Counted from the stretch's first letter, positions 1 to 5,918 are shown. The stretch is 6,660 bases of DNA from Halobacteriales archaeon QS_9_67_15 (GCA_003023165.1 PXSD01000069.1:1-6660); one strand, 5' to 3'. Numbers and translations are program-made. The notes: generated by a model not told the origin, from the sequence alone.

Positions 1-88
1 AGCTTCGCTCTCTCGAACGACAGCGAGCCGCGGGAGGCGAGCGTCTCGGGGCTTTCAGCTGGTGTCTGCGCTCTCTTCGGCGGGTTTT
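1..88. other. Window edge, no assignable gene
   Basis: Two plus-strand frames are open from the first base, ending in TAA at 91-93 and TAA at 96-98. Either could be the last ~30 codons of an upstream gene, but neither peptide shows the acidic composition or any motif that would decide it. No minus-strand start codon with a promoter is visible. I leave the stretch unassigned. Confidence 0.3.
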
Positions 89-103
89 GCTAAACTAAAT
101 ACT
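89..103 (+). promoter_or_regulatory. Probable TATA-type promoter of the first gene
   Basis: An AT-rich island (GCTAAACTAAATACT) stands in GC-rich surroundings about 55-65 bases before the ATG at 156 and 32-46 bases before a GTG at 135. An archaeal TATA box here would place the transcript start near 120-128. That gives a leader of about 30 bases for the ATG and about 10 for the GTG. The assignment rests on composition and spacing only. Confidence 0.35.
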
Positions 104-155
104 GCCGGCGCACACGGCGCAAACACTTACAACGGTGACATGCCATGTTCGTGGT

Positions 156-554
156 ATGCCCGCAGACCGCTACCAGCCGCTCCTGCAGTTGGTGCACAAC
201 CGGGCCGGCGACTCGTTCCGAGGCGCGGTTCAGTACGATGCGGACGACTGGAGTGTACTGTACATTCGTGACGAACTCGCGACGGGTCAACTCCGTGATT
301 CGATGGCCACGATCGTAGAGCGCGCTCGCAATTCCGAGCCGGTCGTTCCCGAGGACCAGTACGAACAGCTGGGGGCGACCCAAGCCCTCGTCGAACTTCA
401 CGACCGTGCCGTATTGCTTCACTTCCGCGAGGGACCGTCGCGAGGGCTTCTCGCCTCGCTCGACCGCGATGTCGCACAGGGTTTAGGTCAGTTCGTCAAC
501 AGCTGCAACGCCGTCCTCGACGACCGGAAGGACAGTGGTAACTCTGCAGTCTGA
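156..554 (+). CDS. Small acidic hypothetical protein, haloarchaeal
   Basis: A 132-residue soluble protein with no signal peptide or membrane segment. I chose the ATG at 156, which opens MPADRYQPLLQL; an in-frame GTG at 135 would add seven residues of unlike composition. Visible segments are an amphipathic N-terminal helix (about 1-15), a 'GDSFRGAVQYD..DWSVLYIRDEL' region (18-43), a central helix, and a C-terminal half with alternating hydrophobics ('ALVELHDRAVLLHF', 'GLLASLDRDV') ending in a helix that contains a Cys. The pattern resembles small uncharacterised haloarchaeal proteins (from memory, of the DUF7522 type) that have a 'LYxRDD' motif and a C-terminal 'SLD' strand. That match is not verified and gives no function. 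The gene converges on the FKBP gene with 22 bases between stops. High GC at third positions and acidic composition support coding on this strand rather than the reverse. Confidence 0.7.
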   Translation: MPADRYQPLLQLVHNRAGDSFRGAVQYDADDWSVLYIRDELATGQLRDSMATIVERARNSEPVVPEDQYEQLGATQALVELHDRAVLLHFREGPSRGLLASLDRDVAQGLGQFVNSCNAVLDDRKDSGNSAV

Positions 555-559
555 ACACT

Positions 560-568
560 GAAAGAAAG
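560..568 (-). terminator. Possible T-rich terminator after the FKBP gene
   Basis: Read on the minus strand, a pyrimidine-rich CTTTCTTTC tract lies 9-17 bases beyond the TAA of the FKBP gene, in the 22-base gap between two convergent genes. Archaeal transcription can end at short U-rich tracts without a hairpin. The tract is short and interrupted, so this is weak. Confidence 0.25.
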
Positions 569-576
569 CGGTCGGC

Positions 577-1412
577 TTACTCCTCTGCGCCTTCGAGTTC
601 TTCGACGATCTCCTCGGCGTCGATGTCCTCGTCTTCGAGTGCTTCTTCGAGTTCGCCACCGCCCATGCCGCCCATGCCGCCCATCATGCCCATGCCGCCG
701 CCGAGCTCCTCCTGGACGATGATGCGGTCGATGTCGAGCAGGTCGGTGAGCTGCTGGGCGATCTGCTGTTTGCCCATCATCCACTGCTGGTTCATGGTCA
801 GCTGGGGCGTCGCCTCGATGTAGAGCGTTTCCTTCTCGACCTCGACGGTTTCGTACTCGGGCTCGCTCTCTTCGTCCTCGGCGGCTTCGCCGCCTTCCGA
901 GGGTCGAGGACCTCCCACTCGTACTCGATGTCCTCGCCGGCGAGCGGGGGGTTGAAGTCCACGCGTGCGCGGCCGCCGATGATCGTCTCGACGTGACCGT
1001 GCTGGCCCTCGATATCGACGTGAGCGCCGGGATAGCGGTCGTCCTCGGGGATCTTGTCGGCGCTGACGGTGCGGACCTCGTCGTCGTCGAACTCGCCGAA
1101 GGCCTCGTCGGCGGAGACGGTCACGGTGCCGGAGTCGCCGACCTCGCTCCCGACGATGTCCGCTTCGACGGCGCCGAAGACGTGGCCCTCACCGAGAACG
1201 ATCGTGCGGGGTGCGAACTCCTCGTCCTCGCCGACGCCCTCTTCCTCCGCGACCTTGGGGTCTGTCGTGTCGACGAGCTGCCCGCCCTCGACGGTGCGTG
1301 CGGTGTAGTCGAGTTCGATGAAGTCGCCGTTCTGGAATCCGGTCTGCTCCTCGGACTCGGCTTCGTCGGCTGCGTCCTGCTCGGCCTCGTCGGCCTCGGA
1401 CTCGTTACTCAT
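577..1412 (-). pseudogene. slyD: Long FKBP-type peptidyl-prolyl isomerase, frameshifted
   Basis: FKBP isomerases catalyse cis-trans isomerisation of Xaa-Pro bonds and act as cytoplasmic folding helpers. The ATG at 1412 (MSNESEADEA) follows a TATA-like box at leaderless spacing. Residues 1-24 are an acidic tail. Residues 25-105 are the first FKBP half (GDFIELDYTAR, DTTDP, VLGEGHVFGAVE, GDSGTVTV). About 106-150 are the insert-in-flap chaperone region (EAFGEFDDDEVRTV, IIGGRARV). DFNPPLAGEDIEYEWEV (152-168) closes the domain; the family usually reads DFNHPLAG, so His is Pro here. After Asp170-Pro171 (903-905, 900-902) the frame is lost. The rest continues in another frame from 900 to 577: an acidic linker, the typical VEVEKETLYIEATPQLTMNQ, a Met/Gly-rich tract and an acidic tail. 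One extra base near 901 would restore 278 residues. As I recall the family, about 25-30 linker residues are also missing. Disruption or sequence error are both possible. Confidence 0.85.
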
Positions 1413-1727
1413 ACAGGGAACGACTGGCGTTGCACTCTTAAGAACAACGTTTCGGCCCCGCGCCGTCCGAGCGGGGAAGCCGAAGACGACATCTCTGGCT
1501 GTCTGATTGAGTTCGGCGACTTCGCGTCGCCAGAGGGGGCTCGCCAGCGATCCGTCTCGACCAGGCCGTGAGCGTCGAATGCGCGGGCTTCGACGCTCTC
1601 CGCTCCGAAGCGCGACAGGAACCCGAGCGAGCGGTGCGGGAGTTCCGGGGGTCGGCGCGCGTCGGTACATCGCTACAATAATCGGTGTGACTTACGGGGA
1701 CACCTCAAGAGCCTGCTGCGCCCCGGC
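1413..1727. other. Intergenic region without a convincing gene
   Basis: This 315-base stretch upstream of the FKBP gene holds that gene's promoter close to its start. Reading the FKBP frame further upstream, to an ATG at 1670, would add 86 residues that are strongly Arg-rich and unlike the acidic neighbours, so I treat it as noncoding. A plus-strand GTG at 1568 opens 37 codons with GC-rich third positions, ending TAA at 1679-1681, but it has no promoter, Shine-Dalgarno sequence or recognisable motif. The base composition (GC-rich to about 1660) would also fit a decayed gene remnant. No tRNA or other RNA gene is evident. Confidence 0.5.
1437..1442 (-). promoter_or_regulatory. TATA-like promoter of the FKBP gene
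   Basis: On the minus strand TTCTTAAGAG, centred on CTTAAG, lies 25-30 bases upstream of the ATG at 1412. That is the usual distance from an archaeal TATA box to the transcript start, so transcription would begin at or within a few bases of the start codon, giving a leaderless mRNA. Its fit to this ATG supports choosing 1412 over the upstream ATG at 1670. Confidence 0.5.
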
Positions 1728-1811
1728 TATAGTAGAATTTGAAAGCGTTTGCACGGTCGATCGCATGTAGTCATGCGGTCGTCCGAGTGATGTCTTTCAA
1801 ATTCTACTATA
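1728..1811. repeat. 84-base palindromic element, MITE-like
   Basis: Two perfect 18-base inverted arms, TATAGTAGAATTTGAAAG (1728-1745) and its complement (1794-1811), enclose 48 bases that are themselves largely self-complementary. The inner stem pairs 1758-1767 with 1772-1781 around the loop TAGT (1768-1771). Over the full 40-position stem 35 positions can pair (32 Watson-Crick, 3 G-T) and five do not (1746, 1747, 1748, 1753 and 1757 with their partners). The outer arms are about 28% GC in a GC-rich region. CTATA occurs at both edges (1727-1731 and 1807-1811) and could be a target duplication, but TATA is itself palindromic, so the element borders are ambiguous. Read inward, the ends give stop codons in all three frames from either side. 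There is no transposase and no U-tract after the hairpin, so a miniature non-autonomous mobile element or dispersed palindrome fits better than a terminator. I do not recognise the family. Confidence 0.75.
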
Positions 1812-2735
1812 CTCTCCCACCGCCGACCGGAACTCCGGGACCCCTCCGACACCGAGGTCGACGGCGAACAGTGCCCCCGCGCCGTCACCCTCCTCCTCGC
1901 GAGTACCCGCACGACCCTCACCCGGGCCGAGCGCCGTCGTGACGTACGCCGTCTCGAAGTCGGACCCACCGAACGCGATCGCCGAGACCTTCTTCGCCGG
2001 GAACTCGACCCTGCGCTTCTCCGTTCCGTCGGGCGCGTAGCGTTTCACGCGGCCACCGTCCCAAAACGCCGACCAGACGTGTCCCTCGGCGTCGACGGTC
2101 ATCCCGTCGGGGAAGCCTTCGACGTCGCTCGTGTCGACGAACGTCTCGCGGTTCGAGAGCGCGCCCGTTTCGCGGTCGTATCGGTAGCGGTAGATCCGGT
2201 CGGCCTCCGTCTCGGTGAAGTAGAGCCGGTTTCGGTCCGGCGCGAAGCCGAGTCCGTTGGGGATGTCGACGCCCGTCTCGAGCGTCGTGAGCGAGCCGTC
2301 GGTGTCGAGGCGGTAGAGTCGACCGCCCCCGTCCTCGGTCGGCATCGTCCCGCAGTAGACGCGCCCCTCGGGGTCGGCGATGACGTCGTTGAACCGCGAA
2401 TCGCGCTCTTCGGGGATCTCCTCGACGACCGGGTCGCCGAGTCCGCTCTCGGCGTTCCACGGTCGGATCGTTCCCCGGTCACAGAACAGCAGGAGGTCGC
2501 CGGACTCCTGGACGGTGTAGCCGCCGATCGTCCCGTCGTAGTCGAGAACCTGTTCGTACTCGCCCCCGGCGTCTCGACCGTTCGCGTCTATCGCTGGCTC
2601 GTATCGGTAGAGGTCGCCGGCCGGGATGTCGACCCAGTAAAGACTGTTCTCGTCGGGGTGATAAAGTGGGCCTTCGCCCGTGTGGCAGTGCGTGTCCGCG
2701 ATCCGCCGTGGCTCGTCCCGGGTGTGATCGGACAT
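1797..2735 (-). CDS. SMP-30/gluconolactonase family lactonase
   Basis: A 312-residue cytoplasmic protein predicted to hydrolyse a sugar-acid lactone to the open aldonate, using one divalent metal in a six-bladed beta-propeller. Family landmarks are in order: Glu21 in HTGEGPLYHP; Arg114, Asn116 and Asp117 in RFNDVIADPEGRVYCGTM; Asn160 in DIPNGLGFAPDR; Asp210 in EGFPDGMTVDAEGHVW. Glu21, Asn160 and Asp210 match the known metal ligands of the family, and Arg114/Asn116 the substrate-contact pair. Length is normal. The start is an ATG 3 bases after the stop of the mannonate dehydratase gene, with AGGAGGAGG just upstream, so the two are translated from one mRNA. The substrate cannot be read from sequence; mannono- or glucono-lactone would fit the partner enzyme, and pentono-lactones are possible. 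The last codons (Tyr309-Ser-Arg-Ile312) and the TGA stop lie in the right arm of the palindromic element, so the original C-terminus was probably altered by its insertion. No active-site blade is affected. Confidence 0.88.
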   Translation of the reverse strand: MSDHTRDEPRRIADTHCHTGEGPLYHPDENSLYWVDIPAGDLYRYEPAIDANGRDAGGEYEQVLDYDGTIGGYTVQESGDLLLFCDRGTIRPWNAESGLGDPVVEEIPEERDSRFNDVIADPEGRVYCGTMPTEDGGGRLYRLDTDGSLTTLETGVDIPNGLGFAPDRNRLYFTETEADRIYRYRYDRETGALSNRETFVDTSDVEGFPDGMTVDAEGHVWSAFWDGGRVKRYAPDGTEKRRVEFPAKKVSAIAFGGSDFETAYVTTALGPGEGRAGTREEEGDGAGALFAVDLGVGGVPEFRSAVGEYSRI

Positions 2736-2738
2736 CGT

Positions 2739-3704
2739 TCAGGCCTCCTCCTCGGCGGACTCCTGCAGGCCGCGCATGTACCCGATGGCGAACAGGGTTC
2801 CCTTCGTGTGATAGCCGGGGTTCGAGTTGTCTTCGCCGGCCATCGTCGGGACGTGGTCGGGGCGGATCGGGCCGTCGAAGCCCACGTCGTGGTACGCGTC
2901 CATCGCCGCCTGCATGTCCGTCGGGCCGTCGTCGTGCCAGGTCTCGACGAACCGGTCGGCGTCACCTTCCACGTCGCGGAAGTGCGCGAAGTTGATCTTC
3001 TCGCCGAAGTGGCGGATGGTCTCGGGGATGTCGACGCCCATGGCAGCGAAGTTGCCCTGCCCGAGCGTGACGCCATTGTACTCGCTATCGTAGCTGTCGA
3101 GTATCCGGTCGTAGTTCTCGACGCTGTTGGCGATGCGTGGGATTCCACGGACGCCGTCGCGTGGTGGGTCGTCCGGGTGGAGCCCGAGTTTGACGCCCGC
3201 TTGCTCGGCGACGGGCACGACCTCGTTCAGGAAGTACTCGATGGCCTCCCAGACCTGGTCGCGAGTTACGTCTGCGGCGTCGGCGTCCGGTCCGTCGCGC
3301 ATCTTCTCGTGGTCGTACCCGGTGACGTATGACCCGCCGCGTGATCCGACGTGGGCCGCGGTCCGGGCCCAGCGCACGCCCGCCATCCAGTCGTAACAGA
3401 CGACGGGAATCCCCAGGTCGCCGCAGTCGCGGAGGAACTGCTTGAACTCCGCGATGTCCTCGTCGCGCCCGTCTCGACCGAGGCGGACGCGGTCGGTCAG
3501 CGGGACGCTCCCCTCGAGGACCGTGAAGTTCAGGCCGGCGTTCTCGAGCCAGTTTTTCGTTCCCAGCAGGTCGTCGTACGACCAATGGGTCTTCTCGGAA
3601 CCGAACTCCAGCGGGTGGATGACGGTGTCCGTCACGCCCACCTGTTTTGCGAGTTGCCAGCGCTCGTCCGGCTGGCGAGGCATCACGAGTGATAGCTTGA
3701 CCAT
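2739..3704 (-). CDS. uxuA: Mannonate dehydratase (UxuA family)
   Basis: Predicted to dehydrate D-mannonate to 2-keto-3-deoxy-D-gluconate in a TIM-barrel, metal-dependent reaction. From the ATG at 3704 it has 321 residues, shorter than the ~390 of E. coli UxuA. Family signatures are GLHPDDPP (His176), HFRDV (His241) and RPDH (Arg281, Asp283), followed by PTMAGEDNSNPGY typical of a divergent subgroup. In the structurally studied family members, as I recall, the metal is held by two His, one Asp and one Cys. The segment that normally carries the Cys reads NGVTLGQGNF here, with Gly215 in its place, so the metal site or activity may differ. A GTG at 3710 is an alternative start with a weak GGTGGAG 11 bases ahead of it. 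The gene leads an operon with the SMP-30 lactonase. The 87 bases upstream are extremely GC-rich and show no TATA box, so it may depend on transcription from the gene before it. Confidence 0.87.
   Translation of the reverse strand: MVKLSLVMPRQPDERWQLAKQVGVTDTVIHPLEFGSEKTHWSYDDLLGTKNWLENAGLNFTVLEGSVPLTDRVRLGRDGRDEDIAEFKQFLRDCGDLGIPVVCYDWMAGVRWARTAAHVGSRGGSYVTGYDHEKMRDGPDADAADVTRDQVWEAIEYFLNEVVPVAEQAGVKLGLHPDDPPRDGVRGIPRIANSVENYDRILDSYDSEYNGVTLGQGNFAAMGVDIPETIRHFGEKINFAHFRDVEGDADRFVETWHDDGPTDMQAAMDAYHDVGFDGPIRPDHVPTMAGEDNSNPGYHTKGTLFAIGYMRGLQESAEEEA
2744..2752 (-). promoter_or_regulatory. Shine-Dalgarno sequence for the lactonase gene
   Basis: On the minus strand AGGAGGAGG lies within the last Glu/Ala codons of the mannonate dehydratase gene, its 3' edge 8 bases before the ATG at 2735. 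It can pair with the anti-Shine-Dalgarno end of 16S rRNA. With only 3 bases between stop and start, this fits re-initiation or coupled translation of the second gene. The Glu-rich codon run could produce the same bases by chance, but the spacing is suitable. Confidence 0.6.
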
Positions 3705-3791
3705 GCTCACACTGCGCGTGTCTCCACCATCGGCGTTCCGGTCTCGGAAGTCGCGGGCGCGGGCGCGAGAGCGGGCCCGCAGGCGGCCGTG

Positions 3792-4634
3792 TTACGACGT
3801 CTGTCCGGAGCCGCAGATGTTCCCCGTCACCCAGACCTCGTTGGTCTGGGTAATCTCGATGCCGATCCCCAGACGGTTCGAGTTCTCCCACGAGAGCACG
3901 TCCGAGGAGTAGAAGTTACTCGTCCACGTCTCGAAGATGTTCCGTGCGATCTGCGTCTCGTTCTCGAGGTAGACGGTCTCGCCGTTCTCCTCGAAGTTAC
4001 GGCCGGCGTAGGTTTTGTCGACGACCTGGAACCTGTAGCGGTCGGGCGTGACGATATTCTGCCTGTCTGCCTCCTTGAACTTGCACGTCTCGTAGAGCTC
4101 GAAGGCCTTGTAACGCTCCGAAACCGTGAGATTATTCGATTCGTCCGCCAGCTCTCCCGTCTCCGCTATCGCGACCGAGTGGTTCAGCGACATCGCGTTG
4201 ATCTCCGTGACGAGGCTCCCGTTGGCGTTCGTGTAGGGGTCGAGTCCCTGCTCCTCGCGCCAGTCGTTTATCAGTCGTCTGAGTTCGAGTTCGATCTCGC
4301 GCTCGCTGAATCGCCGCGGGAGCTTGGCGGTCCGGGTCGGGACCGGTGTCGCGGTCGGCGTTACCGCCGGCGTCGAATCGTCCGTCGGCGTCAGAGTCGG
4401 GAACGCGGTCTCGGTCGGTGTCGCGGTCCCGTTCGTCTCGGCCCCGTTCCCGTTCGGCGTCGGTGCACTCGTCGGTGTGGCGGCTGATCCGCCGCCACTG
4501 TCGTCACTGCCGTCGCCTGCGTTGCCGCCCCCGTCGGAATCACCGTCGCCGAGTAGCATGGCCCCCGCGATCCCCCCTACGAGAACCACGCCGACGGCGA
4601 CCACCACGATGACGATTACCTTCCGGTCGACCAT
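3792..4634 (-). CDS. Membrane-anchored CAP (SCP-like) domain surface protein
   Basis: I start it at the ATG at 4634 (280 residues) because a TATA-like box lies 27 bases upstream. An ATG at 4736 would add 34 Arg/Tyr-rich residues encoded by AT-rich promoter-like DNA. Residues 1-5 are charged and 6-28 a hydrophobic helix (VIVIVVVAVGVVLVGG), a signal anchor or uncleaved signal without a lipobox Cys. Residues 30-50 are Gly/Asp/Ser-rich and 52-103 a Thr/Pro-rich stalk, suggesting a spacer through the cell surface layer. Residues ~110-280 resemble a CAP domain: RRLINDWREEQGLDPY at the start, NHSVAIAETGEL (His152), then ENETQIARNIFETW and LGIGIEIT near the end. The usual second His (in GHR) is absent and the GEN motif reads GRNF, so the CAP tetrad is incomplete. 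Cys184 and Cys274 could form a disulfide. Sequons at Asn68, 138, 151, 168 and 225 could be N-glycosylated. The role is unknown. Confidence 0.78.
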   Translation of the reverse strand: MVDRKVIVIVVVAVGVVLVGGIAGAMLLGDGDSDGGGNAGDGSDDSGGGSAATPTSAPTPNGNGAETNGTATPTETAFPTLTPTDDSTPAVTPTATPVPTRTAKLPRRFSEREIELELRRLINDWREEQGLDPYTNANGSLVTEINAMSLNHSVAIAETGELADESNNLTVSERYKAFELYETCKFKEADRQNIVTPDRYRFQVVDKTYAGRNFEENGETVYLENETQIARNIFETWTSNFYSSDVLSWENSNRLGIGIEITQTNEVWVTGNICGSGQTS

Positions 4635-4655
4635 ATCATCCCGGTACCCGAGTCG

Positions 4656-4666
4656 AAACTTAAATC
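4656..4666 (-). promoter_or_regulatory. TATA-like promoter of the CAP-domain gene
   Basis: Minus-strand GATTTAAGTTT is centred 27 bases upstream of the ATG at 4634, the right distance for a leaderless transcript. A second AT-rich patch (GAATTTATTC, 4675-4684) lies just beyond it. Both stand in otherwise GC-rich DNA after the aminotransferase stop, supporting independent transcription and the downstream start codon. Confidence 0.6.
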
Positions 4667-4749
4667 TTCGCAATGAATAAATTCTCGCTGACAGGTCCTC
4701 GGGGGGCGTCAGTCGCTCTCTGTCCGGACCGGACATTCGGCGTCCCGCG

Positions 4750-5894
4750 TCAGTCTCGGACGGTCTCCAGGAGGCGACCGAGCTTCGTCGCGGCCTCGTC
4801 GAGCGCGTCCTCGTCGGTGGCGTAGGAGAGGCGGACGTACTCGGCGGCGCGGTCGCCGAAGCCGACGCCCGGCGTGACGGCCACGCCGGCCTCTTCGAGA
4901 AAGAGGTCTGCCACGTCGACGGTACTACCCGGCAAGTCGCTCACGTCCGCGAGCAGATAGTACGCACCGTCCGGCGTGTATCCGGGGTCGAGCCCCCACT
5001 CCGAGACGGCGTCGAGCAACCGGTCGCGCCGCTCGCGGTACGTGTCTCGGACGTCGGCCGACCACTCGCCGTCGGTCTCGAGCGCCGCCACGCCGGCGTC
5101 CTGAACGAAGTTCGGCGCGGAGATGAGGGCGTTCTGTGCGAGGCGGTCGACGGCGTCGACGTGTCCCGGAGGCGCGACGACCCAGCCGAGCCGCCAGCCG
5201 GTCATGCCGAAGCGCTTCGAGAACCCGTCGAGGACGAACGCCTCGTCGGTGTGTTCGAGGACGGTGTGCTCGGTCCCGCCGTCGGAGAGCGCGTGATAGA
5301 CCTCGTCGGAGACCACGTTCGCGTCGGCCCGCTCGGCCACCCCGACGATCTCCGAGAGCGTCTCGTCGTCGAGGACCGCCCCGGTGGGGTTGGCCGGCGA
5401 GTTCACCATCACCGCGCTCGTCTCCGCGCCGACGGCACGCTCGAAGTCCGCGCTTCGCGGCTGGAACCCGTCGGCCGCCCGGAGCGGGACCGTTCGGACC
5501 ACCCCGTCGAGCAGTCGCACGAAGTTCGGGTAACAGGCGTAGTGTGGGTCGGTCAGCACGACCTCGTCCCCGGCGTCGACGAGGGCGGCGAGCGCGAGCA
5601 GGAGTCCGGGCGAGGAGCCGGGCGTGACGAGGACGCGCTCGGGTCGACGGTGACGCCGTACTCGCGGTCGTACCGGTCTGCGATCGCTTCACGGAGCACT
5701 CGTTTGCCGCGAGCCGCCGTGTACCCGGTGTTACCCGACCGCAGCGAGTCGACGGCGGCGTCGAACACCACTTCGGGCGGGTCGAAGTCGGGTTCGCCGA
5801 CTTCGAGGTGTACCACGTCCTCGCGTTCGTTCGCCCGTTCGAGCACGTCCATCGCGATGAACGTGTCGACGGCCTGTGCGCGCTCTGAGACCAT
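4750..5894 (-). pseudogene. PLP-dependent aminotransferase, class I/II, frameshifted
   Basis: Fold-type I aminotransferases move an amino group between an amino acid and a 2-oxo acid using pyridoxal phosphate; this one resembles the aspartate aminotransferase-like group. The first part (ATG 5894; leaderless TATA spacing) carries LEVGEPDFDPPEVV and NTGYTAARGKRVLREAIADRY, then loses frame after Asp84-Pro85 (near 5641). The second part, in another frame, is open down to the TGA at 4750. It restores the expected ERVLVTPGSSPG and LTDPHYACYP, then SPANPTGAV (Asn of the PLP site), DEVYHAL (Asp and Tyr contacting PLP), DGFSKRFGMTGWRLGW (Lys forming the Schiff base) and YVRLSYA (carboxylate-binding Arg). 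Adding one base at the break gives 381 residues, a normal length with every key residue present. A single-base deletion is therefore the simplest reading, either a real recent mutation or a sequencing error in a run of Cs. The amino acid substrate cannot be told. Confidence 0.88.
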
Positions 5895-5918
5895 CTGCTC
5901 ACTCTAAGCGAGACTGTA

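Noticed and set aside
900..906. Programmed ribosomal frameshifting in the FKBP gene
   Set aside because: No slippery heptamer or downstream structure is apparent at the junction, and the same type of break occurs in the unrelated aminotransferase, which favours mutation or sequence error.
993..1571. A 192-codon open plus-strand frame opposite the FKBP gene
   Set aside because: Its low-complexity Val/Gly/Leu/Asp composition mirrors the acidic codons of the real minus-strand gene, and it has no promoter or family motif.
1413..1670. An 86-residue N-terminal extension of the FKBP isomerase starting at an ATG at 1670
   Set aside because: It is Arg-rich and non-acidic, unlike the haloarchaeal proteins around it, and the TATA-like box at 1437-1442 fits a leaderless start at 1412.
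1568..1681. A 37-codon plus-strand reading frame starting with GTG
   Set aside because: Its third positions are GC-rich, but it has no promoter, no Shine-Dalgarno sequence, no recognisable motif and a very short length; it may be a remnant or chance.
1728..1811. The palindrome as a simple transcription terminator for the lactonase operon
   Set aside because: Archaeal terminators mainly rely on T-rich tracts; none follows the hairpin, the stem is far longer than needed, and it overlaps the coding end of the gene.
2079..3332. A 417-codon open plus-strand frame opposite the lactonase and dehydratase genes
   Set aside because: It is an antisense shadow produced by GC-rich codon use; it is Val/Arg-rich without motifs, while the minus strand encodes two clear enzyme families.
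4635..4736. A longer CAP-domain protein starting at the ATG at 4736
   Set aside because: The extra 34 residues are encoded by AT-rich DNA that holds a TATA-like box correctly spaced for the ATG at 4634, and they would sit ahead of the membrane anchor without an obvious purpose.
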